From Gemmatimonadota bacterium (GTDB taxonomy: Bacteria; Gemmatimonadota; Gemmatimonadetes; Gemmatimonadales; GWC2-71-9), in the NCBI GenBank assembly GCA_016874005.1, contig VGVQ01000022.1, positions 1 through 64,000 of the forward strand: a DNA stretch of 64,000 nucleotides. Reading direction: 5' to 3'. The notes beneath the pieces were generated by a model, which saw only the letters and a program-made list of their open reading frames with translations, was not told the DNA's origin and made no database searches. A program made the translations under genes and the position numbers. Of this stretch, positions 43,175 through 51,954 are shown piece by piece (within the stretch, counting starts at the first letter, position 1; every line of letters begins with the position of its first letter).

Positions 43175-44656
43175 ATGCCGTCGATCCTCGCCCTCGATCA
43201 GGGGACCACCAGTTCCCGCGCCGTCTTGATCCATGAGGACGGGACCGTGCTCGGGCAGGTCCAGTACGAGTTCGCCCAGCACTTCCCGTCGCCCGGTCAT
43301 GTCGAACACGACCCCCGCGATCTCTACCACACCACCATCGAGGCGGCCCGGGAGTTGCTCGCCAAGACCGGCGAGAAACCGGCGGCGATCGGGATCACCA
43401 ATCAACGCGAGACGACCGTGGTATGGGACCGGCGGAGCCTCGAACCGATCGGGCCGGCCATCGTCTGGCAGGACCGACGCACCACCGAGCGGTGCGCCGC
43501 GCTCAAGGCGGCCGGAGTCGAACCGCTGGTTCGGTCCCGGACGGGCCTGGTGCTCGACCCGTATTTCTCGGCCACCAAGCTCGAGTGGATGCTCCGCGAC
43601 CCGGCGATCCGGCGGCGGGCCGAGGCCGGCGAGCTCGCGTTCGGGACCGTGGACAGTTGGCTGGTGGCTCGGCTGACCGGCGGCCGCCTCCACGTCACCG
43701 ACCCGACCAACGCCTCGCGCACCATGCTGTACTCGTTAGGCCGGTCCTGGGACGCCGAGTTGCTCCAGCTCTTCGGCATCCCCGCCGCAGTGCTACCGGA
43801 GATCCGGCCTTCGAGCGGCGTCGTGGGCGAGACCGAGCCCGGGCTGTTCGGTCGGCCGATTCCGATCGGGGGCATCGCCGGCGATCAGCAAGCGGCCTTG
43901 GTCGGGCAGGGCTGCGTTCGTCCCGGGATGGCCAAGAACACCTACGGGACCGGCGCCTTCCTGCTGTTGTATGCCGGTGCCGAGCCGCCGGCGCCGCCGC
44001 CGGGCCTGCTCGCGACGGCCGCCGTCGATGCCACCGGCGGCACCGGTTTTGCCCTCGAGGGGAGCGTGTTCATCGCCGGGGCGGTGATGCAGTGGCTTCG
44101 CGACGGCCTCGGGCTCCTCGCCACCGCCGCCGAATCGGAGGCCCTGGCTCGGTCGGTTCCCGACAACGCCGGCGTGTATTTCGTCCCCGCGTTCGTCGGC
44201 CTCGGTTCACCGCACTGGGAGCCGGACGCCCGAGGCACCCTCACCGGGCTCACCCGAGGTACCACCAGGGCCCATCTCGCCAGAGCCGGCCTCGAGTCGA
44301 TGGCGTTCTCGAGCCGAGAGTTGATCGCCTCGATGGTGGCCGGGACGCCGCTGTCGCTTCCGGTGTTGCGGGTCGATGGCGGCGCCACCGCCAACGATTG
44401 GCTGATGCAGTTCCAGGCCGATGTTCTGGGGGTCCCTGTCGAGCGGCCGGAATACGTGGAGACGACGGTGCTGGGCGCCGCCGCCCTGGCCGGCCTCGCG
44501 GTGGGGGTCTGGTCGTCGATCGACGAGTTCGTTGGGACCCGCCGCTACCGGAGGTTCACCCCCCAGGCGGGCGCGGATCAACGTGCCAAGTGGGTTCGGG
44601 GATGGGATCGAGCCGTGGGGGCCGCGCTCCATTGGGCCCGGGGTAGTACGGGCTGA
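43175..44656 (+). CDS. glpK: Glycerol kinase
   Basis: A 493-residue FGGY kinase that phosphorylates glycerol to sn-glycerol 3-phosphate. The phosphate-1 loop is LALDQGTTSSRAVLIHEDG, the glycerol-binding strand has ITNQRETTVVWDRRS and IVWQDRRT, the family signature regions GMAKNTYGTGAFLLL and RVDGGATANDWLMQFQADVL are complete, and the length is normal. The start is ATG 43175, 24 bases after the MATE stop. No glpF or glpD is in the window. The hydrophobic end (YRRFTP) is typical. Confidence 0.95.
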   Translation: MPSILALDQGTTSSRAVLIHEDGTVLGQVQYEFAQHFPSPGHVEHDPRDLYHTTIEAARELLAKTGEKPAAIGITNQRETTVVWDRRSLEPIGPAIVWQDRRTTERCAALKAAGVEPLVRSRTGLVLDPYFSATKLEWMLRDPAIRRRAEAGELAFGTVDSWLVARLTGGRLHVTDPTNASRTMLYSLGRSWDAELLQLFGIPAAVLPEIRPSSGVVGETEPGLFGRPIPIGGIAGDQQAALVGQGCVRPGMAKNTYGTGAFLLLYAGAEPPAPPPGLLATAAVDATGGTGFALEGSVFIAGAVMQWLRDGLGLLATAAESEALARSVPDNAGVYFVPAFVGLGSPHWEPDARGTLTGLTRGTTRAHLARAGLESMAFSSRELIASMVAGTPLSLPVLRVDGGATANDWLMQFQADVLGVPVERPEYVETTVLGAAALAGLAVGVWSSIDEFVGTRRYRRFTPQAGADQRAKWVRGWDRAVGAALHWARGSTG

Positions 44657-44681
44657 CGGTGGGGGGCCGCTTAGCTATCTT
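44653..44681 (+). promoter_or_regulatory. Candidate promoter for the ccm operon, near-leaderless
   Basis: CTGACG (44653-44658), 17 bases, then TATCTT (44676-44681), six bases before the ATG of ccmE. The -35 overlaps the end of glpK. A start site at about seven bases after the -10 falls on the ATG, so this transcript should also be leaderless or nearly so. Confidence 0.55.
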
Positions 44682-44687
44682 AGAGGC

Positions 44688-45113
44688 ATGAAAGCCGGTC
44701 ACAAGTTCGCCATCGGCGCCCTCGTCATCGTCGCGGCCATTGCCGCCCTGATGTACACCGGCGTCAAACAGACTGGGGTGTATTTCCTCACCCCGACCGA
44801 GTTGCTCGCCCGAACCTCGGCCGACCCGTCGTTTCATGACGTCGGCCTCAAGGTCGGCGCGAAGGTGGTCCCCGGAACCATCAAACGCGACCGGGCGAGC
44901 CAGCGGATCGAGTTCGCCGTCAGTGATGGCCAGAATCAGTTTCCGGTCCGGTACGAGGGCATCGTTCCCGATACCTTCACCGACGAGAACGACATCGAAG
45001 TGATCATGTCCGGCAAGCTCGGGACGGATGGTGTGTTCCACGCCACCGAAGTGCTGGCCAAGTGCGGGTCGCGCTACGAGTCGGAGCTGGACAAGCTCAA
45101 ACAATCGGCCTGA
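44688..45113 (+). CDS. ccmE: Cytochrome c maturation protein CcmE, CxxxY type
   Basis: A 141-residue heme chaperone with one N-terminal membrane anchor (FAIGALVIVAAIAALMYTGV) and a periplasmic OB-fold domain: TGVYFLTPTELLAR, VVPGTIKRD, FPVRYEGIVPDTFTDENDIE and GVFHATEVLAKCGSRYESE. Classical CcmE binds heme through His in LAKHDENY. Here the site reads LAKCGSRY, that is Cys126 and Tyr130 in a CxxxY motif. This variant is known from archaea and sulfate-reducing bacteria (called System I*). The gene leads ccmF and ccmH. CcmA, B, C and D are not in the window. Confidence 0.92.
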   Translation: MKAGHKFAIGALVIVAAIAALMYTGVKQTGVYFLTPTELLARTSADPSFHDVGLKVGAKVVPGTIKRDRASQRIEFAVSDGQNQFPVRYEGIVPDTFTDENDIEVIMSGKLGTDGVFHATEVLAKCGSRYESELDKLKQSA

Positions 45114-45128
45114 TACCTCGGGTCGGCC

Positions 45129-47156
45129 GTGAACCTGCTGGGAGAGTTCGCCCTTTGGACTGCCCTGCTGGTCGCGGGGTGGTCCGCTATCCTGGCTTTC
45201 GCGACGCGCGGACCCGCCCGCGATCGCGCCGCCGCCTCGGTTCGCCAAGCTCCTCACGCCATCGCGCTCTGCCTTTGGGTCGCCGCCGTCAGCTTCTGGA
45301 AGGCGCTCTTCAGTCACGATTTCTCGGTCGAGTACGTCTACTCGTACAGTTCTCGCAACCTCCCCGACTATTTCCTGTTCGCGGCTTTCTGGGCCGGTCA
45401 GAAAGGCTCCCTGCTGTTCTGGGCCCTCGTCCTCGCGACGTTCGCCTCGATCGCCCAACTCGTCACCAGCCGCCGTTACCACGACCTCTTGCCCGCGGTG
45501 GCCGGCGTCACCAGCGTGGTAACCGGTTTCTTCGTCCTGGTGATGCTGGTCGGTGGGGCCAATCCGTTCGAGCGGCTCCCGTTCGTTCCGCCCGACGGCC
45601 GAGGGCTCAACCCGCAGCTCCAAAACCCCGGGATGGTCATTCACCCGCCGATGCTCTACCTCGGGTACATCGGGATGACCATTCCATTCGCCTTCGCGGT
45701 CGCGGCGCTGATGGCTCGCCGGCTCGACAGCGGTTGGATCCACGCCATCCGCCGGTGGTCGCTGGTCTCATGGCTCTTCCTCTCGGTGGGAATCACCATC
45801 GGGATGTGGTGGGCCTACGTCGAGCTGGGCTGGGGTGGCTATTGGGCCTGGGATCCAGTGGAAAACGCCAGCCTGTTGCCTTGGCTGACCCTGACCGCCT
45901 TTCTCCACTCGGTCATGGTCCAGGAAAAGCGGGGGATGCTCAAGCGCTGGAACCTGAGTCTCGTCATCGGGTCCTTCCTGCTGGCCATCTTCGGCACCTT
46001 CCTCACCCGTTCCGGGGTGATCGCGAGCGTGCACAGCTTCACCCAGTCCAACGTCGGCTACTTCTTCCTGGGCTTCCTGCTGGTGGCCGGGGTGCTTTGC
46101 TACACGCTGCTGTACACCCGCTGGCCCTCGCTCGAGCCGGAGGCGACTCTCGATTCGCTGGCGAGTCGCGAGGCCGCCTTCCTGTTCAACAACCTTGTCT
46201 TGCTCGGCATCGCGTTCTCGGTGCTGTGGGGTACCCTGTTCCCAATTCTCTCCGAGGCGGTGCGCGGCACCAAGATCTCCGTTGGTCCGCCGTTCTTCAA
46301 TCGGGTGAACGTCCCGCTCGGACTGCTGTTGCTGCTGCTGACCGGGATCGGCCCGTTGATCGCCTGGCGCCGGGCCTCGGCGGCGAACCTGAGCCGTCAG
46401 TTCACCGGTCCAGTCGTGGCGGGCCTCGTCGTCGCGCTTGGCTTGCTCCTGGCCGGCCTCCGCGATGGCTATGCCCTCGCCGCCCTGGCGATCGCCGGGT
46501 TCGTGACCGGGACCGTCGCGCAGGAGTTCATCCGTGGCGTCCGGGCTCGGGGCAGGCTCTACCAGGAACCGGCATTGGTGGCCCTGGGGCGGTTGATCGC
46601 CCGGAACCGCCGGCGCTACGGCGGGTATCTCGTCCACCTGGCCATCGTGGTGTATTTCGTTGCCTTCGCCGGCGGCGCGTTCAAGGTGGCCAAAGAGGCG
46701 ACGCTTCGGGTCGGTGAAGCGATCGAGATCGACAGCCCCTTCGGCCACCGCTACCGTCTCACCCATCTCGGCGTCTCGCAGTATCAGTCGCTCAATCGCC
46801 GGGTGTCAGCCGCGACGCTCGAGGTGCGCCAAGACGGGGTGCGGGTGGGGACCATCAAATCGGAGAAACGGCAGCACGTCGACAGCTTCGGCCAGCCGAC
46901 CTTCCAGCCGTCGACCGAGGTGGGGATCCGATCGAACCTGCGGGAGGACCTCTACGTGGTGTTCGCCGGGACGGTGGATGGAACCGAGCGGGGTTCCTTT
47001 GCCGTTACCGTGCATCCGTTGGTTTGGTGGGTGTGGGCTGGTGGGGTACTGTTGGTCGTTGGCGGCCTGGTCACGATGTGGCCCGGCGGGCCGGAGATGG
47101 CGCCACGGGCGCGGCCGGCCCCGACCCGGGTCGAACCGGAAGGAGTGGCGGTATGA
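45129..47156 (+). CDS. ccmF: Heme lyase subunit CcmF
   Basis: A 675-residue inner-membrane protein with about 14-15 segments. The WWD heme-handling motif is GWGGYWAWDPVENASLLPWL, preceded by LGYIGMTIPFAFAV with a His-bearing VIHPPMLYLG loop. A large periplasmic region near the C-terminus (residues 510-640) precedes a last segment. CcmF transfers heme from CcmE to apocytochrome c. The start is GTG at 45129, 15 bases after ccmE. The stop overlaps the ccmH start (ATGA). Length is typical of the family. Confidence 0.95.
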   Translation: MNLLGEFALWTALLVAGWSAILAFATRGPARDRAAASVRQAPHAIALCLWVAAVSFWKALFSHDFSVEYVYSYSSRNLPDYFLFAAFWAGQKGSLLFWALVLATFASIAQLVTSRRYHDLLPAVAGVTSVVTGFFVLVMLVGGANPFERLPFVPPDGRGLNPQLQNPGMVIHPPMLYLGYIGMTIPFAFAVAALMARRLDSGWIHAIRRWSLVSWLFLSVGITIGMWWAYVELGWGGYWAWDPVENASLLPWLTLTAFLHSVMVQEKRGMLKRWNLSLVIGSFLLAIFGTFLTRSGVIASVHSFTQSNVGYFFLGFLLVAGVLCYTLLYTRWPSLEPEATLDSLASREAAFLFNNLVLLGIAFSVLWGTLFPILSEAVRGTKISVGPPFFNRVNVPLGLLLLLLTGIGPLIAWRRASAANLSRQFTGPVVAGLVVALGLLLAGLRDGYALAALAIAGFVTGTVAQEFIRGVRARGRLYQEPALVALGRLIARNRRRYGGYLVHLAIVVYFVAFAGGAFKVAKEATLRVGEAIEIDSPFGHRYRLTHLGVSQYQSLNRRVSAATLEVRQDGVRVGTIKSEKRQHVDSFGQPTFQPSTEVGIRSNLREDLYVVFAGTVDGTERGSFAVTVHPLVWWVWAGGVLLVVGGLVTMWPGGPEMAPRARPAPTRVEPEGVAV

Positions 47157-47719
47157 TGATCGGACGTCGGGCATGGTTGGCGGCCATGGGTGTCGGCCAG
47201 CCGGAGGACACCTCTACCACGGGCGCGGCCGATCCACTTCAGCGTCCGGACTGGGTCGACGGACGCCGTCGAGTCGTCAGCGAGTATCAGAACGACCCCT
47301 TGGTCGTGGGGGTGGAGCGGCGGCTGCGGTGCACCTGCCCATGTGGCCTGGACATCTTCACCTGCCGGACCACTGACTTCACCTGCACTTACTCGCCCGC
47401 GCTGCACGACGAAGTCGTCGCGCTCGTCAGGGAAGGGAAGACCGCGGACGAGATCATCGCCGCCTTCGTGGCCAAACACGGCGAGAGCATTCTGCTCGCG
47501 CCGAAGGCGACCGGGTTCGGCGTCCTCGGATACGCCTTGCCCGGCGCGGCGATCCTCACGGTGGGCGGGCTGCTGGCGTGGGTCTTGGTCCGCCGGGCGA
47601 AACTCCGGGCCCAAGCACCGGTCCAAGTCGAGAATCCGGCCACCCCGCGAGCCGCTCCAGTCCTGAGCGACCGGGAACGCGACCAGGTGGAACGAGCGCT
47701 CCGAGATCTCGAGGCGTGA
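47153..47719 (+). CDS. ccmH: CcmH-like cytochrome c maturation protein with a five-cysteine motif
   Basis: A 188-residue protein. CcmH normally carries LRCxxC for reducing the apocytochrome CxxCH. Here the motif is RLRCTCPCGLDIFTC followed by RTTDFTC, five cysteines at 60, 62, 64, 71 and 78 (CxCxC-x6-C-x6-C). The remaining CcmH helix pattern is kept: SPALHDEVVALVREGKTADE, then IIAAFVAKHGESILLAP and one membrane segment (AILTVGGLLAWVLV). Reduction chemistry may differ, or the site may bind a metal. ATG 47153 overlaps the ccmF stop, and its own stop overlaps the next GTG. Confidence 0.85.
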   Translation: MMIGRRAWLAAMGVGQPEDTSTTGAADPLQRPDWVDGRRRVVSEYQNDPLVVGVERRLRCTCPCGLDIFTCRTTDFTCTYSPALHDEVVALVREGKTADEIIAAFVAKHGESILLAPKATGFGVLGYALPGAAILTVGGLLAWVLVRRAKLRAQAPVQVENPATPRAAPVLSDRERDQVERALRDLEA

Positions 47720-48096
47720 TCGCCGAGTTGATCGCGGTCGTTGCCCTGGTCGTCTCGGTCGGAGCGCTTCTGTGGCGCACCGGGAGCACCAGACCAGGGG
47801 AGGTGGAGCCGCTCCCGCTCGACGAGACGAGCCAAGGTCAAGCGCTCATCGCCATCAAGGACCTCGAGTTCGATCACGCCACCGGCAAGGTGGCGGAGGC
47901 GGATTACCAGAGCCTCCGGGACCGGTTCGTTCGGGAGGCGGCCGGTGTGCTTGCAACCGAGCCCGACCCGGTCGAAGCCTTCCTCGCCAGCCGCAAAGCG
48001 CTGGCGGCGGGCCGCACCGTCGCTTGCGCTCGGTGCGGACCCCGCCCTGAACCCGACGCCCGCTACTGCTCCAGCTGCGGCGCCCTCATCGGCTGA
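47716..48096 (+). CDS. CcmI-like membrane protein with C-terminal zinc ribbon
   Basis: A 126-residue protein starting with GTG in a GTGA overlap with ccmH. One N-terminal membrane segment (IAELIAVVALVVSVGALLW) is followed by the CcmI-type helix IAIKDLEFDHATGKVAEADY, then QSLRDRF. It ends in a zinc-ribbon, CARCGPRPEPDARYCSSCG, with two CxxC knuckles. Known CcmI proteins have TPR repeats in the C-terminus that hold apocytochrome. Here a zinc ribbon takes that place. The job in cytochrome c assembly is inferred from the operon. Confidence 0.78.
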   Translation: MIAELIAVVALVVSVGALLWRTGSTRPGEVEPLPLDETSQGQALIAIKDLEFDHATGKVAEADYQSLRDRFVREAAGVLATEPDPVEAFLASRKALAAGRTVACARCGPRPEPDARYCSSCGALIG

Positions 48097-48123
48097 GCCG
48101 CTGGCGGCGTCCGAGCCCCGCCG

Positions 48124-49356
48124 TCACTTCATCACCAGCTTGAACGCCCCATTCACCTGGGAGTTCTCTCCCCGGAGGGCCCAGGTCGCGCCGGAGAAGA
48201 AGCCGCTTGCGACCAGCGGGTCCTCGACCGCGTTGCCCACGGGATCGTCGTTGGTCACGAAGAACGACCGGGCGCTCTTGATGAACCGGATGATCGTCGA
48301 TGCCCGGACCACCAGCTTCTGGGAGAAGGAGAGGGTGGAGTCCTTGGCGGCCGTGAAGGAGCCGTACACCAATTTGGCCGCGTCGAACAACGCGGTCGCC
48401 CGGGTCGAGTCGATCTTGATCTCGCAGGCGGTGTCGTCGTCCTCGATCGCGAAGATCCGGAAGCCTTCGTTGCCGTGAGTCGCCCGATAGGCCGCGAGCT
48501 GGTTGGCGCTGAACAGCATCACGCTTCCAGTCCAGGTCTTGCCGTTCTGGTCCCAGTAGTATGGGCCGCTCGTGGTCTGGCCGATGCATTGATACGACGT
48601 CATCCTCTGTGAACCGGGCGCGTCGGGGCCCATGATGTGGATCTCGAACTCCGGATCGCCCTTGAACCAGCCTTCGAAGGTGTCGCGGAAACTCGTCTGG
48701 GTGAGGTAGAGGCCCTGGGCCGTCGCGGTGCCCCCGCTGCCGCCGCCTCCTCCGTCATCGCAGCTCACCAAGCACCCGATGGTGGCTGGGCCGCCCCAGG
48801 CTCGTTCGGCTCGCCCCACCATCAGAACGGGCGTGGTGGGCGATGTCGTCGCCGACAGCACGGTACGACGGCCAAGCAGGTCGAAGGCCACTGGCCGATC
48901 TCGATCGGTTTCCGCGGTCCCGATCAGGATCCGCTCATCCCCGGTCCACCGACGACGATGCTCGGGGACTGGGAGGTAGAACTCGATCGCGCCGCCACCG
49001 TCGAGGTCGCGGGTCACCTCGTGCTCCGACTCCCGGACGAGCCGCGCCAGCTCCCGTCCCTGCTGCCCGCCGCCCCGGGTGAGGTAGTCCTGTAGGTACA
49101 CCTTGCCCTCCCGCTCCGGCGATCTGGCGACGGCCTGGTACACGTCGCCCCTGAAGGTCGGGTCCCGCATTGCCGCGGCAAACCGGCGGGCAAATCGCTC
49201 GTGCCGGTCACGCTCGGGGTTGCGCGAGGGTGGTGGGATTGGTGCAGGAGCGTCTTCCTGCCCCGGCGGTGAGGGCTCGAACGGGGCGTTCGGTTCGGAA
49301 TTGGTGCAGGCGGCGGCCAGCGCGAGCAGACCGAGGGTCCAAGAGCGGTACGACAT
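48124..49356 (-). CDS. Putative secreted lipoprotein, unknown family
   Basis: A 410-residue protein with a lipoprotein signal (LGLLALAAAC) and then a Pro-rich linker. Residues 45-120 form charged helices, then a beta-rich part includes GAIEFYLPVPEHRRRWTGDE and DRPVAFDLLGRR. A glycine-rich spacer (DDGGGGGSGG) follows near residue 200, after a pair of cysteines (GCLVSC). The C-terminal half is a beta domain with EFEIHIMGPD and TACEIKIDSTRA. The layout recalls the DUF3103 group, but I would not name it. It is a single gene, convergent with the ccm operon by 27 bases. Confidence 0.62.
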   Translation of the reverse strand: MSYRSWTLGLLALAAACTNSEPNAPFEPSPPGQEDAPAPIPPPSRNPERDRHERFARRFAAAMRDPTFRGDVYQAVARSPEREGKVYLQDYLTRGGGQQGRELARLVRESEHEVTRDLDGGGAIEFYLPVPEHRRRWTGDERILIGTAETDRDRPVAFDLLGRRTVLSATTSPTTPVLMVGRAERAWGGPATIGCLVSCDDGGGGGSGGTATAQGLYLTQTSFRDTFEGWFKGDPEFEIHIMGPDAPGSQRMTSYQCIGQTTSGPYYWDQNGKTWTGSVMLFSANQLAAYRATHGNEGFRIFAIEDDDTACEIKIDSTRATALFDAAKLVYGSFTAAKDSTLSFSQKLVVRASTIIRFIKSARSFFVTNDDPVGNAVEDPLVASGFFSGATWALRGENSQVNGAFKLVMK

Positions 49357-49477
49357 GATTCCCCCTTGAGGTAGGTGGGCCGGCGAGCGATGGTGTCGCC
49401 GGCGCGCCGCTACAGTGGGGAATCAGTGAACGGACCTGACAACCGAAACGCCGCAAGCCGGCGCCGGAAAACGCGAA

Positions 49478-51196
49478 CTACACCTCGAGGGCGTTCAACC
49501 TTCGGAGGCTCAATCGGATCGGAATCAGGGTGGCCGCGGCGGCAAGTCCGAAGACCTGGGCCATCGCCCACCACAACTCGCTGGTGAACGCGCTGGTCCG
49601 CTCGCCGAGCTGATAGGCCCGGAGGTGAGCGGAGACTGGGCCCGCCTCGATGGCGATGATGCCGGCCAAGAGGAGGATCGCGCTCATCATGAAGACGATC
49701 CCGCCGAAGCTGGTCGGGATCTGGGCCGCGTTCTCGGTGTCGAAGTGGGGGAACAACACGCCCAGCCCGAGGGCCAATGCCCCCGCCGCCATGGTGAAAC
49801 AGGCGATCGTCACCACGCTCAGGAACATCGTGAACGGCGATGCCCGGAGGATTTCGTTGGTCACCACGGTGATCGTGAGCGCCACGATCAGAAGCGGCGC
49901 GGTCCCGACCCAGTACTTGCTCCAGAGCATCGCCCGCAGGTCGAGTGGGCTCGATTTGAGGAGCCACAGCTGCCGGCCTTCGAGCGAGACCGAGGGGAAG
50001 ATGAACCGGGCGGCGATCGCGGCCAGGACGAAGCCGGCCAACCCCTGGTTGAGGAACACCACCAGCGAAACCAGCAGGTAGGGCACTTTCTCACCGGTGT
50101 ACAGCGGCAGCGCCCGAATATTGAAGACGTAGACGATCAGCAGGACCGCGAGGAGGATCAGCTGGCTCCATTGGGTGGTATCGCGGAAGAAGATCCGGAG
50201 GTCTTTCAGGATGAACTCCCGCCGGGTGACCGGAAGCCATCGGAGGAGGCGAGCGGCGACCTTCTGCCAGCCGAGCCCGGCGACGTACTTGTCGGCGCCC
50301 TCCTGGGCTTTCGAGAACCCGGCCGGGTAGAGCCGGCTGTGGATCGCGGCCCCAAACACGATCAGCGCCCCGGCGGTGGACCACAACAACGCCAGCGGGA
50401 GCGGGTCGCCGATCCGGGAAAGCCAGTTCATGATCGCGCTGGCCGCCCACTCCGTCGGCATCAGCGGGTGGGTCGGCGCTTTGAGCTCGGCGACGAAGTC
50501 GACCAGGTTCCGGAATCCCTCGGGCCGCGAGAGCCGTTCGGGTCGCAGGAAGCGGAGCAAGAGCACCACGCCCCCCACCGCCCCGATCGCGATCAAGGTG
50601 AGCAGATCCCGAGTGCGCCGGGCCGGGAAGACGTTGACCAGGACCAAGGTGATCGCCGAGCCGATCACCGTCGGGAGCAGAAAGAACGGGAACAACGCGA
50701 CCAGCGCCGCGAACGGGAACAGCCAGCCGCCGTGATACACGACCCCGAACGCCGTCAGGATGGGCACCAGCATCAGCGCGACCATCCAGGAGGAGTGGAT
50801 CATCGTCTCGAACAACTTGGCGAGGTAGAGGCGCCCCCAGTCGACCGGCGCGGACACCAGCATGTCGAGGTCCTTCGCGAGAAAGAAGGTCGACAGCGCG
50901 GTCACCAGGTTCGAGAGCAAGAGAATCGACCCGAACGCGAGCAACAGCATGCTCAGGATCCGGCCCGCGAGCAACGCCCCGATCTCCGGGGTGGTACCGA
51001 GGTAGTTGAGGACCCGATACGAGACCGCGAAGGCGCCGAGCCAGAACCCCGCTCCGACCACCAGGAGGAGCAAGGCCCGCCCGCCGGCTCCCGAGCGCTC
51101 CGTCCGGAGGCGCGCCAGGATGCTGCGGTACTTGGGGAAGAGGATCTGCGCCGCTCCCGCCGGGCGTCGGGTCGGGGTCGTCACCGGAGTCGTCAT
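49478..51196 (-). CDS. ABC transporter permease of the five-gene operon
   Basis: A 572-residue membrane protein with about 12 predicted segments and a cytosolic loop at the centre (GWQKVAARLLRWLPVTRREF, then ILKDLRIFFRDTTQWSQ). It resembles the large exporter permeases that accompany single ATPases (ABC-2-like, two half-permeases fused). The start, ATG 51196, overlaps the ATPase stop by one base (TGATG). It is the last gene of the unit ATP-grasp, TPR, transglutaminase-like, ATPase, permease. The substrate is unknown. The open frame reaches 51361, but that would be inside the ATPase gene. Confidence 0.83.
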   Translation of the reverse strand: MTTPVTTPTRRPAGAAQILFPKYRSILARLRTERSGAGGRALLLLVVGAGFWLGAFAVSYRVLNYLGTTPEIGALLAGRILSMLLLAFGSILLLSNLVTALSTFFLAKDLDMLVSAPVDWGRLYLAKLFETMIHSSWMVALMLVPILTAFGVVYHGGWLFPFAALVALFPFFLLPTVIGSAITLVLVNVFPARRTRDLLTLIAIGAVGGVVLLLRFLRPERLSRPEGFRNLVDFVAELKAPTHPLMPTEWAASAIMNWLSRIGDPLPLALLWSTAGALIVFGAAIHSRLYPAGFSKAQEGADKYVAGLGWQKVAARLLRWLPVTRREFILKDLRIFFRDTTQWSQLILLAVLLIVYVFNIRALPLYTGEKVPYLLVSLVVFLNQGLAGFVLAAIAARFIFPSVSLEGRQLWLLKSSPLDLRAMLWSKYWVGTAPLLIVALTITVVTNEILRASPFTMFLSVVTIACFTMAAGALALGLGVLFPHFDTENAAQIPTSFGGIVFMMSAILLLAGIIAIEAGPVSAHLRAYQLGERTSAFTSELWWAMAQVFGLAAAATLIPIRLSLRRLNALEV

Positions 51197-51954
51197 CAAT
51201 CGCCTAACGCAGCCGACAATTCTCGGTCGGCGACCCCGCCGGTGAGTTTGAGGAAGACCTCTTCGAGGCTCGCGTTGCCGGATGCCGTCTGGGTCCGGAT
51301 CTCGCTCATCGTGCCGGCCGCCGCGATCCTCCCGCCGAACACGATCCCGATCCGATCGCACATCGCCTCGGCGATCTCCAGGGTGTGGGTGCTCATCAGC
51401 ACCGTGCCGCCCCGATCCACGAAGTGCCGGAAGATGTTCTTGAGCAGCCGGGCGCTCTTGGGATCGAGTCCGACCATCGGCTCATCGACCACGATTACCT
51501 CGGGACGATGTACCAACGCGCTCGAAATGATCAGCTTCTGCCGCATCCCATGGCTGTACGACTCGGTCAGCTCGTGCTTCCAAGGCGACAGCTCGAACAA
51601 CTCGAGCAGCTCGTCGAGCCGCCGCTCGATTTCCGGCCCGCTCTGACCGTACAACCCCGCCACGAACCGGAGGAACTCCGCCCCGGTCAACTTGTCGTAC
51701 ACGAAGGGCCGATCCGGAATGAACCCCAGCCGCCGCTTGGCCTCCATCGGCTCCGCCACCACGTCGAATCCCGCCACCGACACGGTGCCCGAGGTGGGAC
51801 GGAGAATCCCGGCGATCATTCGCATGGTGGTCGTCTTGCCGGCCCCGTTCGGCCCCAGCAAGCCGTACAACGTCCCCCGCGGGATTTCGAGCGAGATGTC
51901 GTTGACCGCCGTGAACTTGCCGTATCGTTTGATCAGATTCGTCAACAGGATCAT
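51196..51954 (-). CDS. ABC transporter ATP-binding protein
   Basis: A 252-residue ATPase with Walker A GLLGPNGAGKTTTMRM, signature YSHGMRQKLIIS, Walker B VIVVDEPMVGLDP and H-loop STHTLEIAEA. The MILLTNLIKRYGKFTAVNDI start and the length match the ABC-2/CcmA-type exporters. The signature sequence SHGMRQK in place of LSGGQ is normal for this group. Its ATG overlaps the stop of the transglutaminase-like gene by four bases, and its stop overlaps the permease start. It ends AALGD with a TTA-GGC codon pair. Confidence 0.95.
   Translation of the reverse strand: MILLTNLIKRYGKFTAVNDISLEIPRGTLYGLLGPNGAGKTTTMRMIAGILRPTSGTVSVAGFDVVAEPMEAKRRLGFIPDRPFVYDKLTGAEFLRFVAGLYGQSGPEIERRLDELLELFELSPWKHELTESYSHGMRQKLIISSALVHRPEVIVVDEPMVGLDPKSARLLKNIFRHFVDRGGTVLMSTHTLEIAEAMCDRIGIVFGGRIAAAGTMSEIRTQTASGNASLEEVFLKLTGGVADRELSAALGD

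Noticed and set aside
49625-51646. Plus-strand frame of 673 codons, very rich in Glu, Arg and Gln
   Set aside because: Antisense to the ABC permease; such charged composition is the usual shadow of membrane-protein codons.
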